Under the pieces are notes generated by a model. The model was given only the letters and a program-made list of their open reading frames with translations. It did no database searches and was not told the origin of the DNA. A program made the translations under genes and the position numbers. A stretch of 60,000 bases of DNA from NCBI GenBank assembly GCA_030704615.1, contig CM060732.1, positions 32,099,053 to 32,159,052 on the forward strand, written 5' to 3'. Position 1 is the stretch's first letter. Each line of letters begins with the position of its first letter. Positions 1 through 12,400 of the stretch are shown here, piece after piece. The stretch comes from Takakia lepidozioides (Eukaryota; Streptophyta; Takakiopsida; Takakiales; Takakiaceae).

Positions 1-804
1 TCAGGTAAGAGGGTGCACATGTCGGAGGGCATGTCCAGCCCCAAGGGGCGCCACTATGCTTCATTTCTTACCACATGTAGGGCGGTCCCGCCCCTATTCT
101 TTATTTTGAAGAATTGGCCAGATGATGTGCGGACGGATTGCAAGGTGTTTCGCGCGGGATCAAGGATTTCTTTTTGTCGGAAGACAATTTGATTGATGAA
201 TATGAGGACCTCATTGCAGATGCTCGTTTATTTGACGATGAGGGTTGCAATTGCTTCAATTTGGATACTAAAATCTGCAACGGTATTATTATGTAATGCA
301 AAGATTGAATTTGCAACATAATTAATTTCTTTGTGAAATCAACTGAAATCTTCTAAATTCAATACAGATTAATGCTTTAGTGGTTATTTTAAATTTTAAA
401 TTTTATTATTTATACCCGGGTTGATAACCGGCTGGTATTAGATTGGAATACCCATCCTATTGATACCTGTCCGCAATTTACTACTATTGAGAACCGGCGG
501 GTATTAAAATTAAGGGAATCTTTCAATACTATGGAACCGGTTGGTATTGCAAATTAATTTCTTTTCAATTGGCTGGTATTAGAAAAAGTAATACCCAACA
601 CTGCTCTGCACCCGCTCTTTTTCTTTTTTTTCTCTTTTTTTCTTTTCTAAATAAAGAAACCTTATGGTGTATTGGGGTTCCGTCCAATTTATTGACTTGG
701 TGGCCAACCCTTGGGTCTTGAAGGTGCTTTTGCCACCATTGCTTGGCATAATCCCACAAATAAATTTTTTCCCCACAAATAATTTATAATAAAGTTTCTC
801 AGGG
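1..804. other. AT-rich flank with ACCGG-type micro-repeats
   Basis: I can support no gene here. Between about 415 and 600 a short motif of the form ACCGGCNGGTATTA recurs four times in both orientations (GGTATTA and TAATACCC forms). The same motif family returns at about 3470-3630 and 4140-4205, so it is an interspersed repeat of this flank. A pyrimidine-rich stretch lies at 609-650. Confidence 0.4.
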
Positions 805-813
805 CTACAATCC

Positions 814-1554
814 GGTTTACACTAGACATAGGATGGGAGTTAAATGCGCGCGTGCAAAGCTTGCCGGCACGATCCCGGAGCTAACCGGAGGGCCCCATGG
901 GCCCGTGGCCGCACCCCCACCTCCCTTGTGTATGCTTCACGCCCATCCGAGGGTCCCACGCTCCTTGGTCCCGCTGCGGCGCTCCCATGGTCCACGCTCC
1001 TCCACTCCCCTATTATTGCTCCCCGTTCCTCTGCTCCCTTGTTCTCCGCTCCCCTGTTATTGGAGCGGCGAAGCAATAAAACAGGGGAGCAATAACACAA
1101 GGGAGCCGAGAGTAGTAACAGGGGAGCGATAACAGGGGAGCCAGGAGAATAAGGAGCAGCGGACATTACAGGGGAGAGGTATGTATGTGGGAACAGGGGA
1201 GCAATGATTGGGAACAAGGGAGCGGAGATTTGCTTGAGGGACTTAGAAAAGTTTTGGAGATGCAAAAGTATGATGGTACCTTAGTCAAATCCTTAAATAT
1301 ACGATTTCCATCGCGCCATGGGCAAGGTATGAACCCAACACCCCCACAATGATGGTCAATGCATCCAGCCACCACGCTACATGCCGCATTCTTGGCATCC
1401 CTCAGAATTTTTATATGTTGTACTATAATATAGGCAATAACGGGGGCACGGGGGTGGGGATTTGACTGTGGCCCCCGCCAAGGGCATCCCGGCGACCGTA
1501 CCGGCAGGCTGGCACGCGCGCATTCAACTTGCATCCTATGTCTAGTGTGTTCCA
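814..1554. mobile_element. Non-autonomous Mutator-like element, 741 bp, 9-bp TSD
   Basis: The element is flanked by an exact direct repeat CTACAATCC at 805-813 and 1555-1563. Its ends are inverted repeats. The left end contains ACACTAGACATAGGATG, and the reverse complement of the right end contains the same string, followed by similar AATGCGCGCGTGC blocks, so the arms match imperfectly over roughly 60 bp. A 9-bp duplication with long terminal inverted repeats is typical of Mutator-like elements. No transposase is encoded. The interior (about 1010-1215) holds many direct and inverted copies of AACAGGGGAGC, which could fold. Mobilisation by a MULE transposase elsewhere is inference. Confidence 0.82.
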
Positions 1555-1563
1555 CTACAATCC

Positions 1564-2143
1564 CCTGTTATCTTTTATTTTTTAACTTTAAAAAAAAATT
1601 GGGGAGCGTGGTTCCTTCCCCGGTTTTATTCCACTCTGACGGATGAACGGAGGTTAGGTAGAACTGGATGAAGCTAGGCTGGATGAACCTAATTACAATT
1701 AATACCTTGTTTTATTCCAACAGTCACTTAGTGATGAGGTTGTTATCCTAAGCAGTGTCCGTGCTATTAGGGCTTGTGCTCGGAGATAACGCTCTTCTTC
1801 AAGATTCTGCCAATCTCCCGCAAGAAAGCGTCGGAGCTGGATGTGAGTCTCTCTATGACCAGCTTCGGCAGGACCAAGCACCATTGGGCAAACAACAGAA
1901 AAAGATACCACACCGACACGTCACCAGGATCTCGGGCCAATTTGTCGAGGATAGCTACCGTGTGAGCAGCTCAGGTGAGCACGCTCACGCTTTGCACACT
2001 AATCGTGAGCAGAATCCCTTAAACGTTAGCACATTGTAAGCGTTAGCACATTAGGGAAGCGAAGCCTACAGCCGAGGTAATATAGGGCATATTGCCATGG
2101 ACGCAAACACTTCTGAATGGAAATTCACGTAGGCGGCCAGGGA
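1564..2143. other. No gene recognised
   Basis: Short open frames occur on both strands, but none has splice context, motif or composition that I would defend as coding. Nothing repeated stands out apart from a short duplicated CGTTAGCACATT at about 2023-2053. Confidence 0.35.
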
Positions 2144-2600
2144 CCAAAGATGTCGTGTTCCATGCACGCAATGTGGGAAGAATATGTGATGAAAAACTAC
2201 CGAATGAAAGAAGCATGAATGAATGAAAGAAGTGAAGGGATAAATGTGGAATGAATGTGGAATGGAAATCCGCACTGATTAATGGAGCATGGATGGACTG
2301 AAATAAGGGTGATTGTACGGCAAACACGGCAAACACGACAAATTCTAAACCCAGGGAAACACGGGAAACCCTAACCACATACACAACCAAAGATGTCGTG
2401 TTCCATGCACGCAATGTGGGATGAATACGTGATGAAAAACTGCCGAATGAAAGAAGCATGGATGAATGAATGAAGTGAAGGGATGAATGTGGAATGGAAA
2501 TCCGCACTGATTAATGGAGCATGGATGGACTGAAATAAGGGTGATTGTACGGCAAACACGGCAAATTCTAAACCCAGGGAAACACGGGAAACCCTAGCCA
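2144..2600. repeat. Tandem duplication, two units of about 244 bp
   Basis: The block starting with ACCAAAGATGTCGTGTTCC at about 2144 is repeated from about 2388 with only small differences. Both units contain the same run through GGAATGGAAATCCGCACTG and end in GGGAAACACGGGAAACCCTA. The first unit carries a small internal doubling (GGCAAACAC). The apparent open frames across it are repeat-driven and look non-coding. Confidence 0.75.
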
Positions 2601-2948
2601 CAAACACTGATCCTGCAACCCAAACTCCAAACCCCCAAGGCAAACCATAAGCCTAAAACCCAAGCCCGCACTGATAAATCCAAATCCCAAACCCCAAAAG
2701 AATAACGGAAACCACAAACCAAGAACGGTAACCCTAATTTGTGAAAGTGTACCTTACAAAATAAACCCCAACCGACGACAATGTAGAAGAGGTGGAGAAG
2801 CAAAAAGCGAAATGAGGCTTAAATTTAGAAGAATAGGTGGAAAAAATTCAAGTGTCATAAAGAAGCTCAACGGAAATTGTATGTGTTGTTGAGTTTAAAT
2901 AAGTGTATTTTAATTTGGCAGAAGCTTAATTCCAGCCCAGAAGACCAA

Positions 2949-2984
2949 CTAGATTAAGCTGTCGTCAACGACACCTTAATCTAG
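2949..2984. repeat. Near-perfect 17-bp hairpin
   Basis: The arms at 2949-2965 and 2968-2984 are inverted copies (CTAGATTAAG...CTTAATCTAG) with one mismatch and a 2-base loop. It could be a small palindromic repeat or the relic of an element end. No target duplication is obvious. Confidence 0.5.
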
Positions 2985-3068
2985 CACATTCGGAAATATA
3001 TATATATATCGGATTTTATTTTATTTTTTAATGTTTTGGTTGTTGCTTTTTTGTTTTTCAATATCCAG

Positions 3069-3278
3069 GGTTGGCAGTTCGTTGTGGGAGACACAGTTCG
3101 ATTGGTAGAAGACGTAGCATATGGATTTGTTGTTGGTTTAAAATGGACCAAGATTTGTGATGGGTACCCTATTGTGCCAGAAGGATACCTAGCATTACTT
3201 ATTCAACAAGCTGTCATTAGAAGTACTCATTTGTTTGCAAAACCTGCATATAAGAAATTGGGAGATAGTATAGGCAAT
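3069..3278 (+). CDS. Possible exon of an unknown flanking gene
   Basis: A 70-codon open stretch is bounded by an acceptor-like ATCCAG before 3069 and a strong donor, GTAAGT, right after 3278, with both junctions in phase 0. The translation includes FVVGDTVRLVEDVAYGFVV and reads like ordinary protein, but I do not recognise the family. It lies outside the outer transposon, so it may belong to a host gene that also uses the pieces near 5426-5841 and 7009-7261. That linkage is a guess: the latter exon contains a similar-looking YQVGDT phrase, but I could not build a continuous spliced frame. Confidence 0.3.
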
Positions 3279-5425
3279 GTAAGTCTTTGGAGTCACAAAC
3301 GATTAAAAATAGACATGATGGAGGATGAGGGGATAGTGCAAGTTTACAATGAGTGCTTAATATGAGCATATGCCCTATCGCAGAGAGCACGCTACATAAG
3401 AATGATGATATGTGGACCTTATATTTTAATCTCATCATTGTCTTGCCATGTCTATATACCAGTGTTGGGAGGGTATTGGGTACATAGAGGGTATAAACAT
3501 GGGTATCAATGCGGGTATGTGGACCCGGACTCGCTAGGTACATTGTTGGATAATACCCGGTTCATAACCTACCCGCCGGTTAAGTGCCGAGCCGATATTG
3601 ATGCTGAGACTCGGACCCCAGATAAGGCTTTGATGATATTGATATTGAATAAGGGCTAAAAAAAACTAGATTTCCCATATATCAACATCAAGTGGCTGGA
3701 TTTTCACATTAAATGTCACATTTTAGTGACCTTTCCCCATCGCTTCAGGGATTTAGCACCCTCTTAAAAACATATTAAACCGGTAAGTGATACTAATACT
3801 TAAATGTTGTCAAACATTGCCCAAATTTACACACCATACCTTGAAAAATACAAGCTACTTAAAGTACTTAGGAATACTAACTAACTTTATAATTCTAGCC
3901 ACCTAAATAAGTACATTAGTATTAGTATTAGTTAGTAGATAACATTCTGATTTAATTAGTTAGTCACTTTGATAAGTTTGGATAAATTTTACATGGACAA
4001 GGCGCTCTTAAAAAATGGTTGAAGAATTTTTTTTAAACCCGGCCCCGGGTTGATGACAATAGGTTATCATCCATGTTTGATTGTTATTGATATGTTGTCT
4101 AATAATTTTGATAATGGGATTGATTGATAAATAAATCTAGTATTGGTCTCCAGCGGGTATGTCCACAACCTCACACCGCCAATACCCGGAACCAGCGGGT
4201 CTTACAAAAGATAATAACCTCCCAATACTGCTATATACTAGATGATGCCATATCATGTTTTTTCGTATCTTCACTGTCTTTGTTTGCATGTTTTAAGCAA
4301 TTGTTTGGTATATATTGTCAAACGTGCCACATGTCAGAGAGCAACTTTGCGAACCTTGACACCTTGTTTATTCTCACCACATGGATACTGGGTTGAATTT
4401 GCATCTGACTTTTCTAGATTTTGGACAAATGAGGGAAAACATTGGCTCAAAATCATCATATTGTGTATCATTATATGATGTCACCCATTAATATGACCAA
4501 CCTATATTGTATAAAAGCAGGATTGTTGGATCAACTGACTATGTAACGTGTAGATCATATTTCCAAACTTAAAGTTTATAGATATCTTTGAGTATTGCAT
4601 TTTCAACGCGATGCCAATGGTATTACAAACTGAGAACAATTTCGTACGTATCATCGTGAGCCTCTTTAAATTCCCAACCAAAAGCAAGGGTGGGTGGGTG
4701 GGTAAGGTCGAGTGGTGGAAGGAACATGAAGAGGGGTAGCGTGCCAGCCGTTAGCAGCGCCATTTGTTGTGGGTTGCGTTAATATGGTTATGACTACCAT
4801 AAGGTATCACCAATATTCCAAATGGAAGACAACAAGCATAATTCGGGAAGTGAAGTGATACCATAATTAATGTTTGTTTTGGTATAACTCTTTCTTATTA
4901 CTATTACTTTAAATGCACCTTGCATGCTCAATGACAAAGTCGTGGAATATGCTACATCTCGGGAGCACAACTCACGACAATATAGCTCAAGTAACTTACT
5001 TGCCGTGCACTCCAAATCAGTTCAATAGTCCATTGATCTTATTTTCATGCTCATGCATTTGGCATACTGCACCTCTCGTTGTCTTTATCCAATTATACAC
5101 GTTCACGAACAATTGTAACGTATATGGGATGTTGTAGCACCATCTGTCGCCATTTGCAACGTTAGCTATCGAGGTTAGACCTCATGTTGACATTGGATGA
5201 TGTTGAAGTTGGAATCCAATTGTCTTATTGTATTTTTACTTTTCTTCCTTCTTTTGTTCCAGCCAATATATTTGACATAACCTCATGTAATCTAGATACC
5301 CTTGAAACCATCAGAAGATACGATCAACCACGAGTGATTTAATATGTAAAAGAATATTGGGATTTGTCATATTCCTCACCACGCCAATACAAATGCAGGG
5401 ATATTATCTTTGATACTTGATTATC
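3279..5425. other. AT-rich non-coding stretch
   Basis: I see no supported gene. Copies of the ACCGGCNGGTATT-type motif recur near 3470-3630 and 4030-4205. Short direct repeats built on TTAGTATTAGTTAG occur at about 3910-3965. If 3069-3278 and 5426-5841 are exons of one gene, this would be its intron. Confidence 0.35.
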
Positions 5426-5841
5426 TTCCGAAGTGTAGGTCAGTGCGGCAAACACACTTGCCAAATTTTGAACAATTCTTATACGGAGTGTCGAATGAGG
5501 ACCATATTGTCTCAACGGTGCTTTATGGAGGCATATCTATGTGCATTACTACTACTAACTTGGCAATGTACAAGTAAGGTATTTGGAGCTAGTGATCAAG
5601 ATGTTTTGCAAATCATTGTGGAAACTGTACAAGATGTAGAAGTGTCAAAAAGTGGACCAGCTGCAATATACACAACCCACATCAATTCACCGCAAAGGAT
5701 CACTTGCCAACACGGGGGTATTTTTTGGGTGTTGTACCGGCAAAAGTAATAAGTGCAGTATGTACGAGGGTCCATGATGGAGGTACAAAAATTCTTGCCT
5801 CTGTCACTGCATATGGTAAAACGGGCCTACATACTCTTCAG
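5426..5841 (+). CDS. Possible exon pieces, unknown protein
   Basis: Two open stretches follow each other. The first starts after an acceptor-like TGTAG at about 5438 and ends at a donor-like GTAAGG near 5575. The second ends at 5841, right before GTATAC, and contains VVPAKVISAVCTRVHDGG and KILASVTAYGKTGLHTL. The frames of the two pieces differ, and the 15-bp gap between them is too short for an intron. This is therefore either a decayed gene or chance. I assign no function. Confidence 0.18.
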
Positions 5842-7008
5842 GTATACATCCATAAACCATCTAGTCTATCCAATTGTTATACTAAAACACCCCATCTCCC
5901 AAATCACCAAATGTCAAATGGATTACATTAGTAATTATATTTTGTTAAGCATTGTACTTATATAAGAAAAATATAAATTTCTTCCCATTGATGATGTACA
6001 TCTTATTTGCTTGTAGAGCCATGAGATTCACATCTTGGATAGCTGCTTGCATAAGAAAAGATGTTATAGGAGAACTATTGTTTATATAGCTAAAATTGAT
6101 CCTTGTATCTAAAGTATGCATGGATTAGGATAGTTGGAATTGTGAATGTACATTTGAATTGAAAAGTACATGTACTTTTCTTTGGGTGCTATCTTAACTC
6201 TTGCATTGAATGAAGACTTTGCTATTTCAAGTTAGAAAAACTTGAAAAGATGCAAATCAATAAGAATTGACTATATGAAAGGCCAATTGTTACTTTTTGA
6301 TAAATGTTGATGAATACAACTCTTTGGTTTGGATAATGCATTTTACAGAAGTAACAATCAACTTTATATCTTTGAATAAATATTTTTGTAACCCAGCGAT
6401 GGACTCGAGGGAAGTTCTTCATATTGTTTTTCTACATTTCAGCTATAAACCATAATATATCATGCAAACCAACATGATTTTAGTTTCTTGTATGCATGTG
6501 TAGATTATATCTATTAACGGTTGTGGTCTATCAAATGCACCAGAGGGAGTGGATATTCTTTTATCGCATGAAGGACATATTACTTTTGTATGGTATCAAA
6601 AATTTTGAGACACAACAACATGCATCAATCTACTAGTATTATCTAGCATCATTCTGATCTCTCTTTTATATTTAATGCATTTGTTCTCTCTATTAAATGC
6701 AGTCACTCTCTAAACTTATTCTTTAAATATTAGTCCTAATTGTCTCTTTACTTAGAATTTCCTCCAAAGGCTTGTGTATTGCAACTGAGCATTGAATACC
6801 TTTATAAGGATAAGGGCCATCTCCTACAAAACGTTAAACATCTTCTTATACTTGTGAATACTACATTAACATACTGAAAAATTGACTCATCTAAATATTT
6901 ACCTTCTATGTCAACTTACTCACTTCATTTTTAATTTTAATAATCACATTGATATTAACAAGCATTTTTTATTTTCTTCTTTCTTTTCTTTTTTTCATTT
7001 GTTGACAG
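5842..7008. other. AT-rich, no gene recognised
   Basis: Low-complexity AT-rich sequence. A short open piece at about 6505-6610 after an acceptor-like TGTAG ends in TGA and could be a last exon, but I cannot tie it to its neighbours. A polypyrimidine tract at 6968-7000 precedes the acceptor of the next exon candidate. Confidence 0.3.
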
Positions 7009-7261
7009 TTGAAATGCAATCCATTATATACACACATCATTGGGTGTGGAATATATCAAGTGGGTGATACTTCAACAGTGTCTCCATTGAAACATGGTGG
7101 TAAGCCGGAAAAATGGATGCACAAGATTGGGTGCAAAATATTTACTGGACCACTTCATGCGTTGTGTGTTGCGGATCCACACTTTTCTGGTGTAGTAATG
7201 AAACCAAAAAATGCTTCCATTGATGTGGACGTTGGCGGCACCAGCGGAGGTTGTTTCCCAG
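7009..7261 (+). CDS. Possible exon, unknown protein
   Basis: A stop-free stretch is preceded by a long polypyrimidine tract and TTGACAG and followed by GTATGC, so both splice signals are good. The translation includes THIIGCGIYQVGDTSTVSP and ends in a Gly/Ser-rich segment. It looks like real coding sequence, but I do not recognise it. It sits about 630 bp outside the left end of the outer transposon and is probably host sequence. Confidence 0.35.
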
Positions 7262-7895
7262 GTATGCATCTTAACAAGTCTCATTTTAGTTTAAAGCATA
7301 GATTAATCTAGAGAATGACGGTTATATATTTTCATGGTCCAAACTTGATAATGATACTTGTCGAGTATGTGCTCCAAGACAAGTTATACGGTGAATGTAC
7401 AATTAACATATAAAAGTGAAATGAAATATGAATATATATTACATATACATAATTTCCTATTTCGTAATTCACTGTCTCATTGGTTATATATTCAATGTAT
7501 CATTGATATATGACTTCAATACTCAAACATTAGGATTGTGAGTTATTTCATTTGTGAACTTTCTTTGTGAACATGCATTGACATACCGGAAGTCGGCCTT
7601 CGGGGTCAAGAGACACCATAATTTACGCCTCCTTTCGGGAGGCGTCATATATTATATTATTATTATCATGCATTGATGTTGTTTTACGGGAGATGCCCTC
7701 GTCACTCTCCCAACTGGCATACAAAAGCCAATGTCACAACTCTCCATTGGAGACAAAGTATGTTGTGTTACCCAACCATCAACCAATATACTACTCATTA
7801 AGATGTGTCATTTCGATATGTAAGCTTTGTGATTTGACCAAATTACATGTAAACGACAATTTTTGTGGAAGATAATAGGAATAATGTAAGAACTT
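7262..7895. other. Intergenic, small hairpin near 7615-7650
   Basis: AT-rich sequence without a supported gene. Around 7620-7650 there is an inverted pair ACGCCTCC...GGGAGGCGT with a short loop, and CGGAAGTCGGCCTTCGG lies just upstream. This resembles the core of a small inverted-repeat element. Confidence 0.35.
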
Positions 7896-8140
7896 AATGC
7901 GAGCGCATCAGGACGGTCCAGCCCTGACACCCCGTACCGCCGGTTCTCCGCCTCTGGCAGCCATCGAAGGCAGCCGGCTGGGCTTGGTCAATCCCTCCCC
8001 ACCCCCACTCTCATCCCATCGGCGTCGTCGCCGCCTGCGTCGTCGTTCTGCGACACCAGTCCACCGCTTCCACCAGTCCGTCAGTTCCCTGTAACCCCCT
8101 GCACGTCAGCCCCTGTAACCCCCGCCCCGGGTTTAACCCT
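7896..8140 (+). repeat. Left terminal inverted repeat of the outer element
   Basis: The GC-rich block starts AATGCGAGCGCATCAGG and runs through a CCGCCGGTTCTCCGCCTC segment to CCCGCCCCGGGTTTAACCC. It matches the reverse complement of 59777-60000 with scattered substitutions. Composition changes sharply at 7896 from AT-rich to GC-rich. Apparent open frames across it are not supported as genes. Confidence 0.8.
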
Positions 8141-9260
8141 CACCCCCATGTAACCCTCTGTAACTCTGCCGAGTGTAACCCACACCACCATGTAACCCTC
8201 TATAACACCGCAGAGTGTCACCCCCACCCCTATGTAACCCTCACTCCATGTAACCCTCTGTAAAACTTTGCAACCCACGTGACCTCTGTAACCCATGACC
8301 CTCGTAACCCTCACCAGCTGTAACCCTCTGTAACCCTCCCTCTGTAACCTGCCAAGTGTAACCCTCACCCATGTAACCCCTCACTCCATAACCCTATGTA
8401 ACCCTTTGTAACCCATATAACCCTCTGTGACCCTCTGTAACCCATGTAACCCTCTATGACCCTCTGTAACCCTTACCACCATGTAACCCTCTGTAACACT
8501 GCAGAGTGTCATCCTCACCTCTATGTAACCCGGACTCCATGTAACCCTCTCTGACCCTCTGTAACCCTCACCAGGTGTAACCCTCACCACCATGTAACCC
8601 TCTGTAACACCGCAGAGTGTCACCTCACCCTATGTAACCTCACTCATGCAACCTCTGTGACCCTCTGTAACCCTCACCGCCATGTAACCCTCTGTAACCC
8701 GTGTATCCCTCTGTAACACCGCTGAGTGTCACCCTCACCCCTATGTAACCCTCACTCCATGTAACCCTTTGTAACCCATGTACCCCATGACCCTCTGTAA
8801 CCCTTTGTAACCCATATAATCCTCTGTTACTTCGTGGGGTGTAACCCTCACTCCATGTTTTCCCGCATCATGTAACCCTCCCATTATGTGATCCCATGTA
8901 ATCCCCACCATATGTAACCCGCATCGTGTAATCCCAATGCAAGCTTGTATCATGTTATCCCATGTACCCCTCTCCGTGTAACTCCAGTTCCTCGTGTAAC
9001 CCGATCATCCCTGTAACCCTTTGCACGTCAACCCTTGTAACTCCGCCTCGTGTAACCCTCATTGTGTAACTCTCACATTGTAACCCTACCATGTAACCTG
9101 ATACTGTGTCAATCCCCTCCGTGTAACCCCCGATCGTGTCACCCCATATCTTTTATCCCAAACGCATGTCACCCCTATTCGTGTAGCCCCTTGGTGCCCG
9201 GCAAAAATTGGCGGGCTCCGAGAGGTGTCAGATATTTTGAATTCAAACCTGGGTTACACG
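8100..9260 (-). repeat. Left subterminal GTAACCC array
   Basis: Dozens of degenerate short units of the type CCATGTAACCCTCTGTAACC are interspersed with ACACCGCAGAGTGTCACCC blocks, giving a higher-order pattern of roughly 100-150 bp. The reverse complement of the same pattern fills 41896-42590, next to the original right end. The start, after the terminal repeat, matches the right array as CCCTCTATAACACCGCAGAG. It is subterminal repeat DNA of the outer element. Open frames on either strand are repeat artefacts. Confidence 0.85.
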
Positions 9261-9407
9261 ATTCAGTGACATCAAAACCCACGTGTAACTCCATCATCGC
9301 ACGTCATTTTCACCAGGTGCGCAGACGTCGTGCGGTCTCGAGGGCTCCGCTGCGTTGCCCGTGTGTGTTCTGCAATTTGTACTGTATTGGTGGTACTATT
9401 GCCGCTA

Positions 9408-12400
9408 ATGGCGTGTGCTGCCGCGAAGGTGCTAGACGAGGAACGCAAAGCAGCATTGGAATCAAATGGTTTGAAAGACGAGGCGGGAGAACTCTGTCAT
9501 TTGCACCATTTGGTATCTCATTTGAAATGCATCCTACAGCTGACCATAGACGAGCTTTTCAATCACACAAACCTCCGTTGGATATGCCAGGTTTCCCAGG
9601 GAAAAGGGAAACGGATATCCATCGAAGTAGCTGTCGTTCCATGGTCTCGCATTCCTGATTTTCTGGAGGGAGAAAGGAGTAGAGTGGATGGGAAGACCCA
9701 ATTTTATGTTCAAGATCGAAGGTACTGTGAGTTGCCAGATCTGACGACACCGCGTGCAAACAGTTATCGTCAGTGGCATAAGTAAGTCACTTACGAGGGT
9801 TGTATAACATTCCCAGCCCCACTCCCTTCTGTTGGCCTAGCAAAGTCGTATATGGCGATAACCCTCCTCGCTTTGTATGCTTTCTTTGCAGGTACCGCTG
9901 CTGATACGGCCCGGTAGATAGGCGCACGGACCAGCCGATTGTGAAGAAGAAGGAAAAACCGATAGCAGCCTCCGATAATCAAAAACCAGTCAAGCGAATC
10001 AGTCGTAAGGCAGCGGATTTCGGAGAGTCATACAAACGTGGGTGTACGTGTAGCTTCAAAGTTGGCCAGTGTTTTCTAGATCCAGAGTTGGCAATCATCA
10101 CATACTTCCAGAAACAACATGTGGATGCAAAAGGAAAGCCATGTCATGGTTCAGCTGACCCATCTTCCCATTTCACGCGATTTGTGCATGCCTCTTGTCT
10201 CAGCCAAGATATGAAACAGTGGATCGTCGATAGTCTTCGCAGTGGCCTATCTCCAGCTATGATTATGATACAACACACTCAACAGCCCCAGGAAGCTTGT
10301 GCGTCTCAGCCAGGCAGGGAGTGGAGTCGCGATTGTTTCTTGTTCGAGTACGACGTGAGAAACATTGCCGACAAGCTTGCGATTGAGAGTTACAAAAAAC
10401 ATCCAGATGATGCACAAAGTGCGCGTATGTGGGTTGATAGCAATCATAAAAGCGTCTTCTTCTACCATGAAGAGACAGCGCCAGTGGCGGGTGATTTGAA
10501 GTTCGTGATTGGAATACAAACGGAGTGGCAAAAACATAAAATGATCGACCTGGGACACAACCGTGTGGTATCATGTGATGCAACATTTGGGACCAACGAA
10601 AATAAGGTATTCGTGTCACGCTTTACCTTCCATTGCATTCTGAAATGTGAGTGCCATGCAACTATTGCCAATATTACAATACTCACCTTATTCATTTTTG
10701 TACCATTGCGATATTGCAGTTCCCAATGTATACCATGATGGTGTTCGACGAATGGCTCAACGGCATACCTGTTGCTTATACTATATCAGTGAGAAACAAA
10801 ACGACTGACCTGAGCCCCTGGATGAAACGTCTTCAGAGCAAACCAGATTGGAGGCCAAATGCTTTTGTTGTCGACGATGCAGACGAAGAAATCAATGCTA
10901 TCAGGTACACGGCTAGAAGTTACAATGTTCTGAGTCACACAGTAATTTACACTACAATTGCATGCATGAGGGGTTTCATGGATCGGGCTACACTGCTGCT
11001 AGTTACACTGAGAATCACAGTAAGAGTTACACTGCCAGTTACACGAGGGGGTGCATTGCTGCTTGTAAAACTTGGAGTTACACTGTCAGTTACTCGAGGG
11101 GTTACATGGATTGGGTTGCAGTGCTGTCTGTTACACTGAGGGTTACACTATCAGTTAGACAGATGGTTACACTGCCTTGAGTTGGACGGAGGGTTACACT
11201 GTTGTGAGTTAGACCGAGGGTTACACTGCTATGAGGTAGACAAAGGGTTTTACTGCGAGTTACACTGGGAGTTATACGGCGTGTCATCTGCAGTCTTGCA
11301 TGGATTAGGTTACACTACTATAGCCTGTGAGTTACACTGGGAGCATCACAGAGGGTTATATGGGTTGGGTCGCTCTGAGAGTTACACGGTGTAACATGGA
11401 TTGCGTTACAGCGCTGCGAGGGGTTATATGCGTTGGGTTACACTGCTGTGAGTTTCACTGATAGTTACATGGCCAGATGCACGAGGGGTTACATGAGTCA
11501 CACTACTAAGAGTCGCACTACTAAGAGTCACTACTTGACACTGGGAGAGTTACACTGCAAGAGATAAGAGTTACACTGCTAAGAGTTCCTCTGATAAGAG
11601 TTACACTGCTAAGAGTTACACTGCAAGAAGTTACACTGATGGATTGGGTGGCATTTGATGTGTGTGCGTGCAAGGAATCGTTTGGGGACGTAGCGATATT
11701 TCTATGCCTTTGGCATGTTCGTCGCGCTTGGCTGAATCATTCGTGGCGTAAGATGCCCGATCCATACACTCGCAATGATGTTTTGAAACAGCTTGGCGAC
11801 GTAATGTACGGCATTAACGCCTGTGTGGGAGTCACCCCAGAAGAGTGGGCGCTGGAGCGACTGGAAGATTTGCATTATTCCTATCCGTTTGCGCGTGACT
11901 TCCTATTACATCAGAATGGAATGGGTCCCAAAACTGAGCATGTGGATCATGGGGCCTTGTAATATTCCCCATGCAAGTCAGGATACTAATACCGCAATTG
12001 AATCTTGGCACGGAAATTTGAAGGCTCGTTTACGCTCGGGAAAGCAAAGGCTTGATGGCAGGAGAATTGATTGGCTGATCAGTGAACTCGTGGTGATCAG
12101 TGATCGTTCTAACCCACTATTGGTATAGAGATAACTTGAAATCAAAAGGCTTCAAAAGGAATGTACGACAGGAGGAATTTATCAGCAATGTTGTTCGGAC
12201 TGCGAGGGAGATCCCTGACGTCAATGTTCATTTGCCCACTATTCCTGCTCATCCGGCGATTGTGGATAGTGTTCAAACGGCCGGTCGAAGCTACACAATC
12301 TATGCACCTGCAACCACCTGGGCTTGTTGCGATTGTCCATGGGCTTTGAAGGGTAACTTGTGCAAACATCAAATCCGCGTTCTTCAATTGATGAAGCCAA

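Noticed and set aside
8081-8953. Minus-strand open frames rich in GYMGVRVT-type repeats
   Set aside because: They are translations of the GTAACCC array. The mirrored array at 41896-42590 gives the same pattern in several frames.
8100-9260. Telomeric or interstitial telomere repeat (CCCTAAA-like look of GTAACCCT)
   Set aside because: The unit is variable and does not match TTTAGGG or TTAGGG in register. The mirrored position near both element ends fits subterminal transposon repeats.
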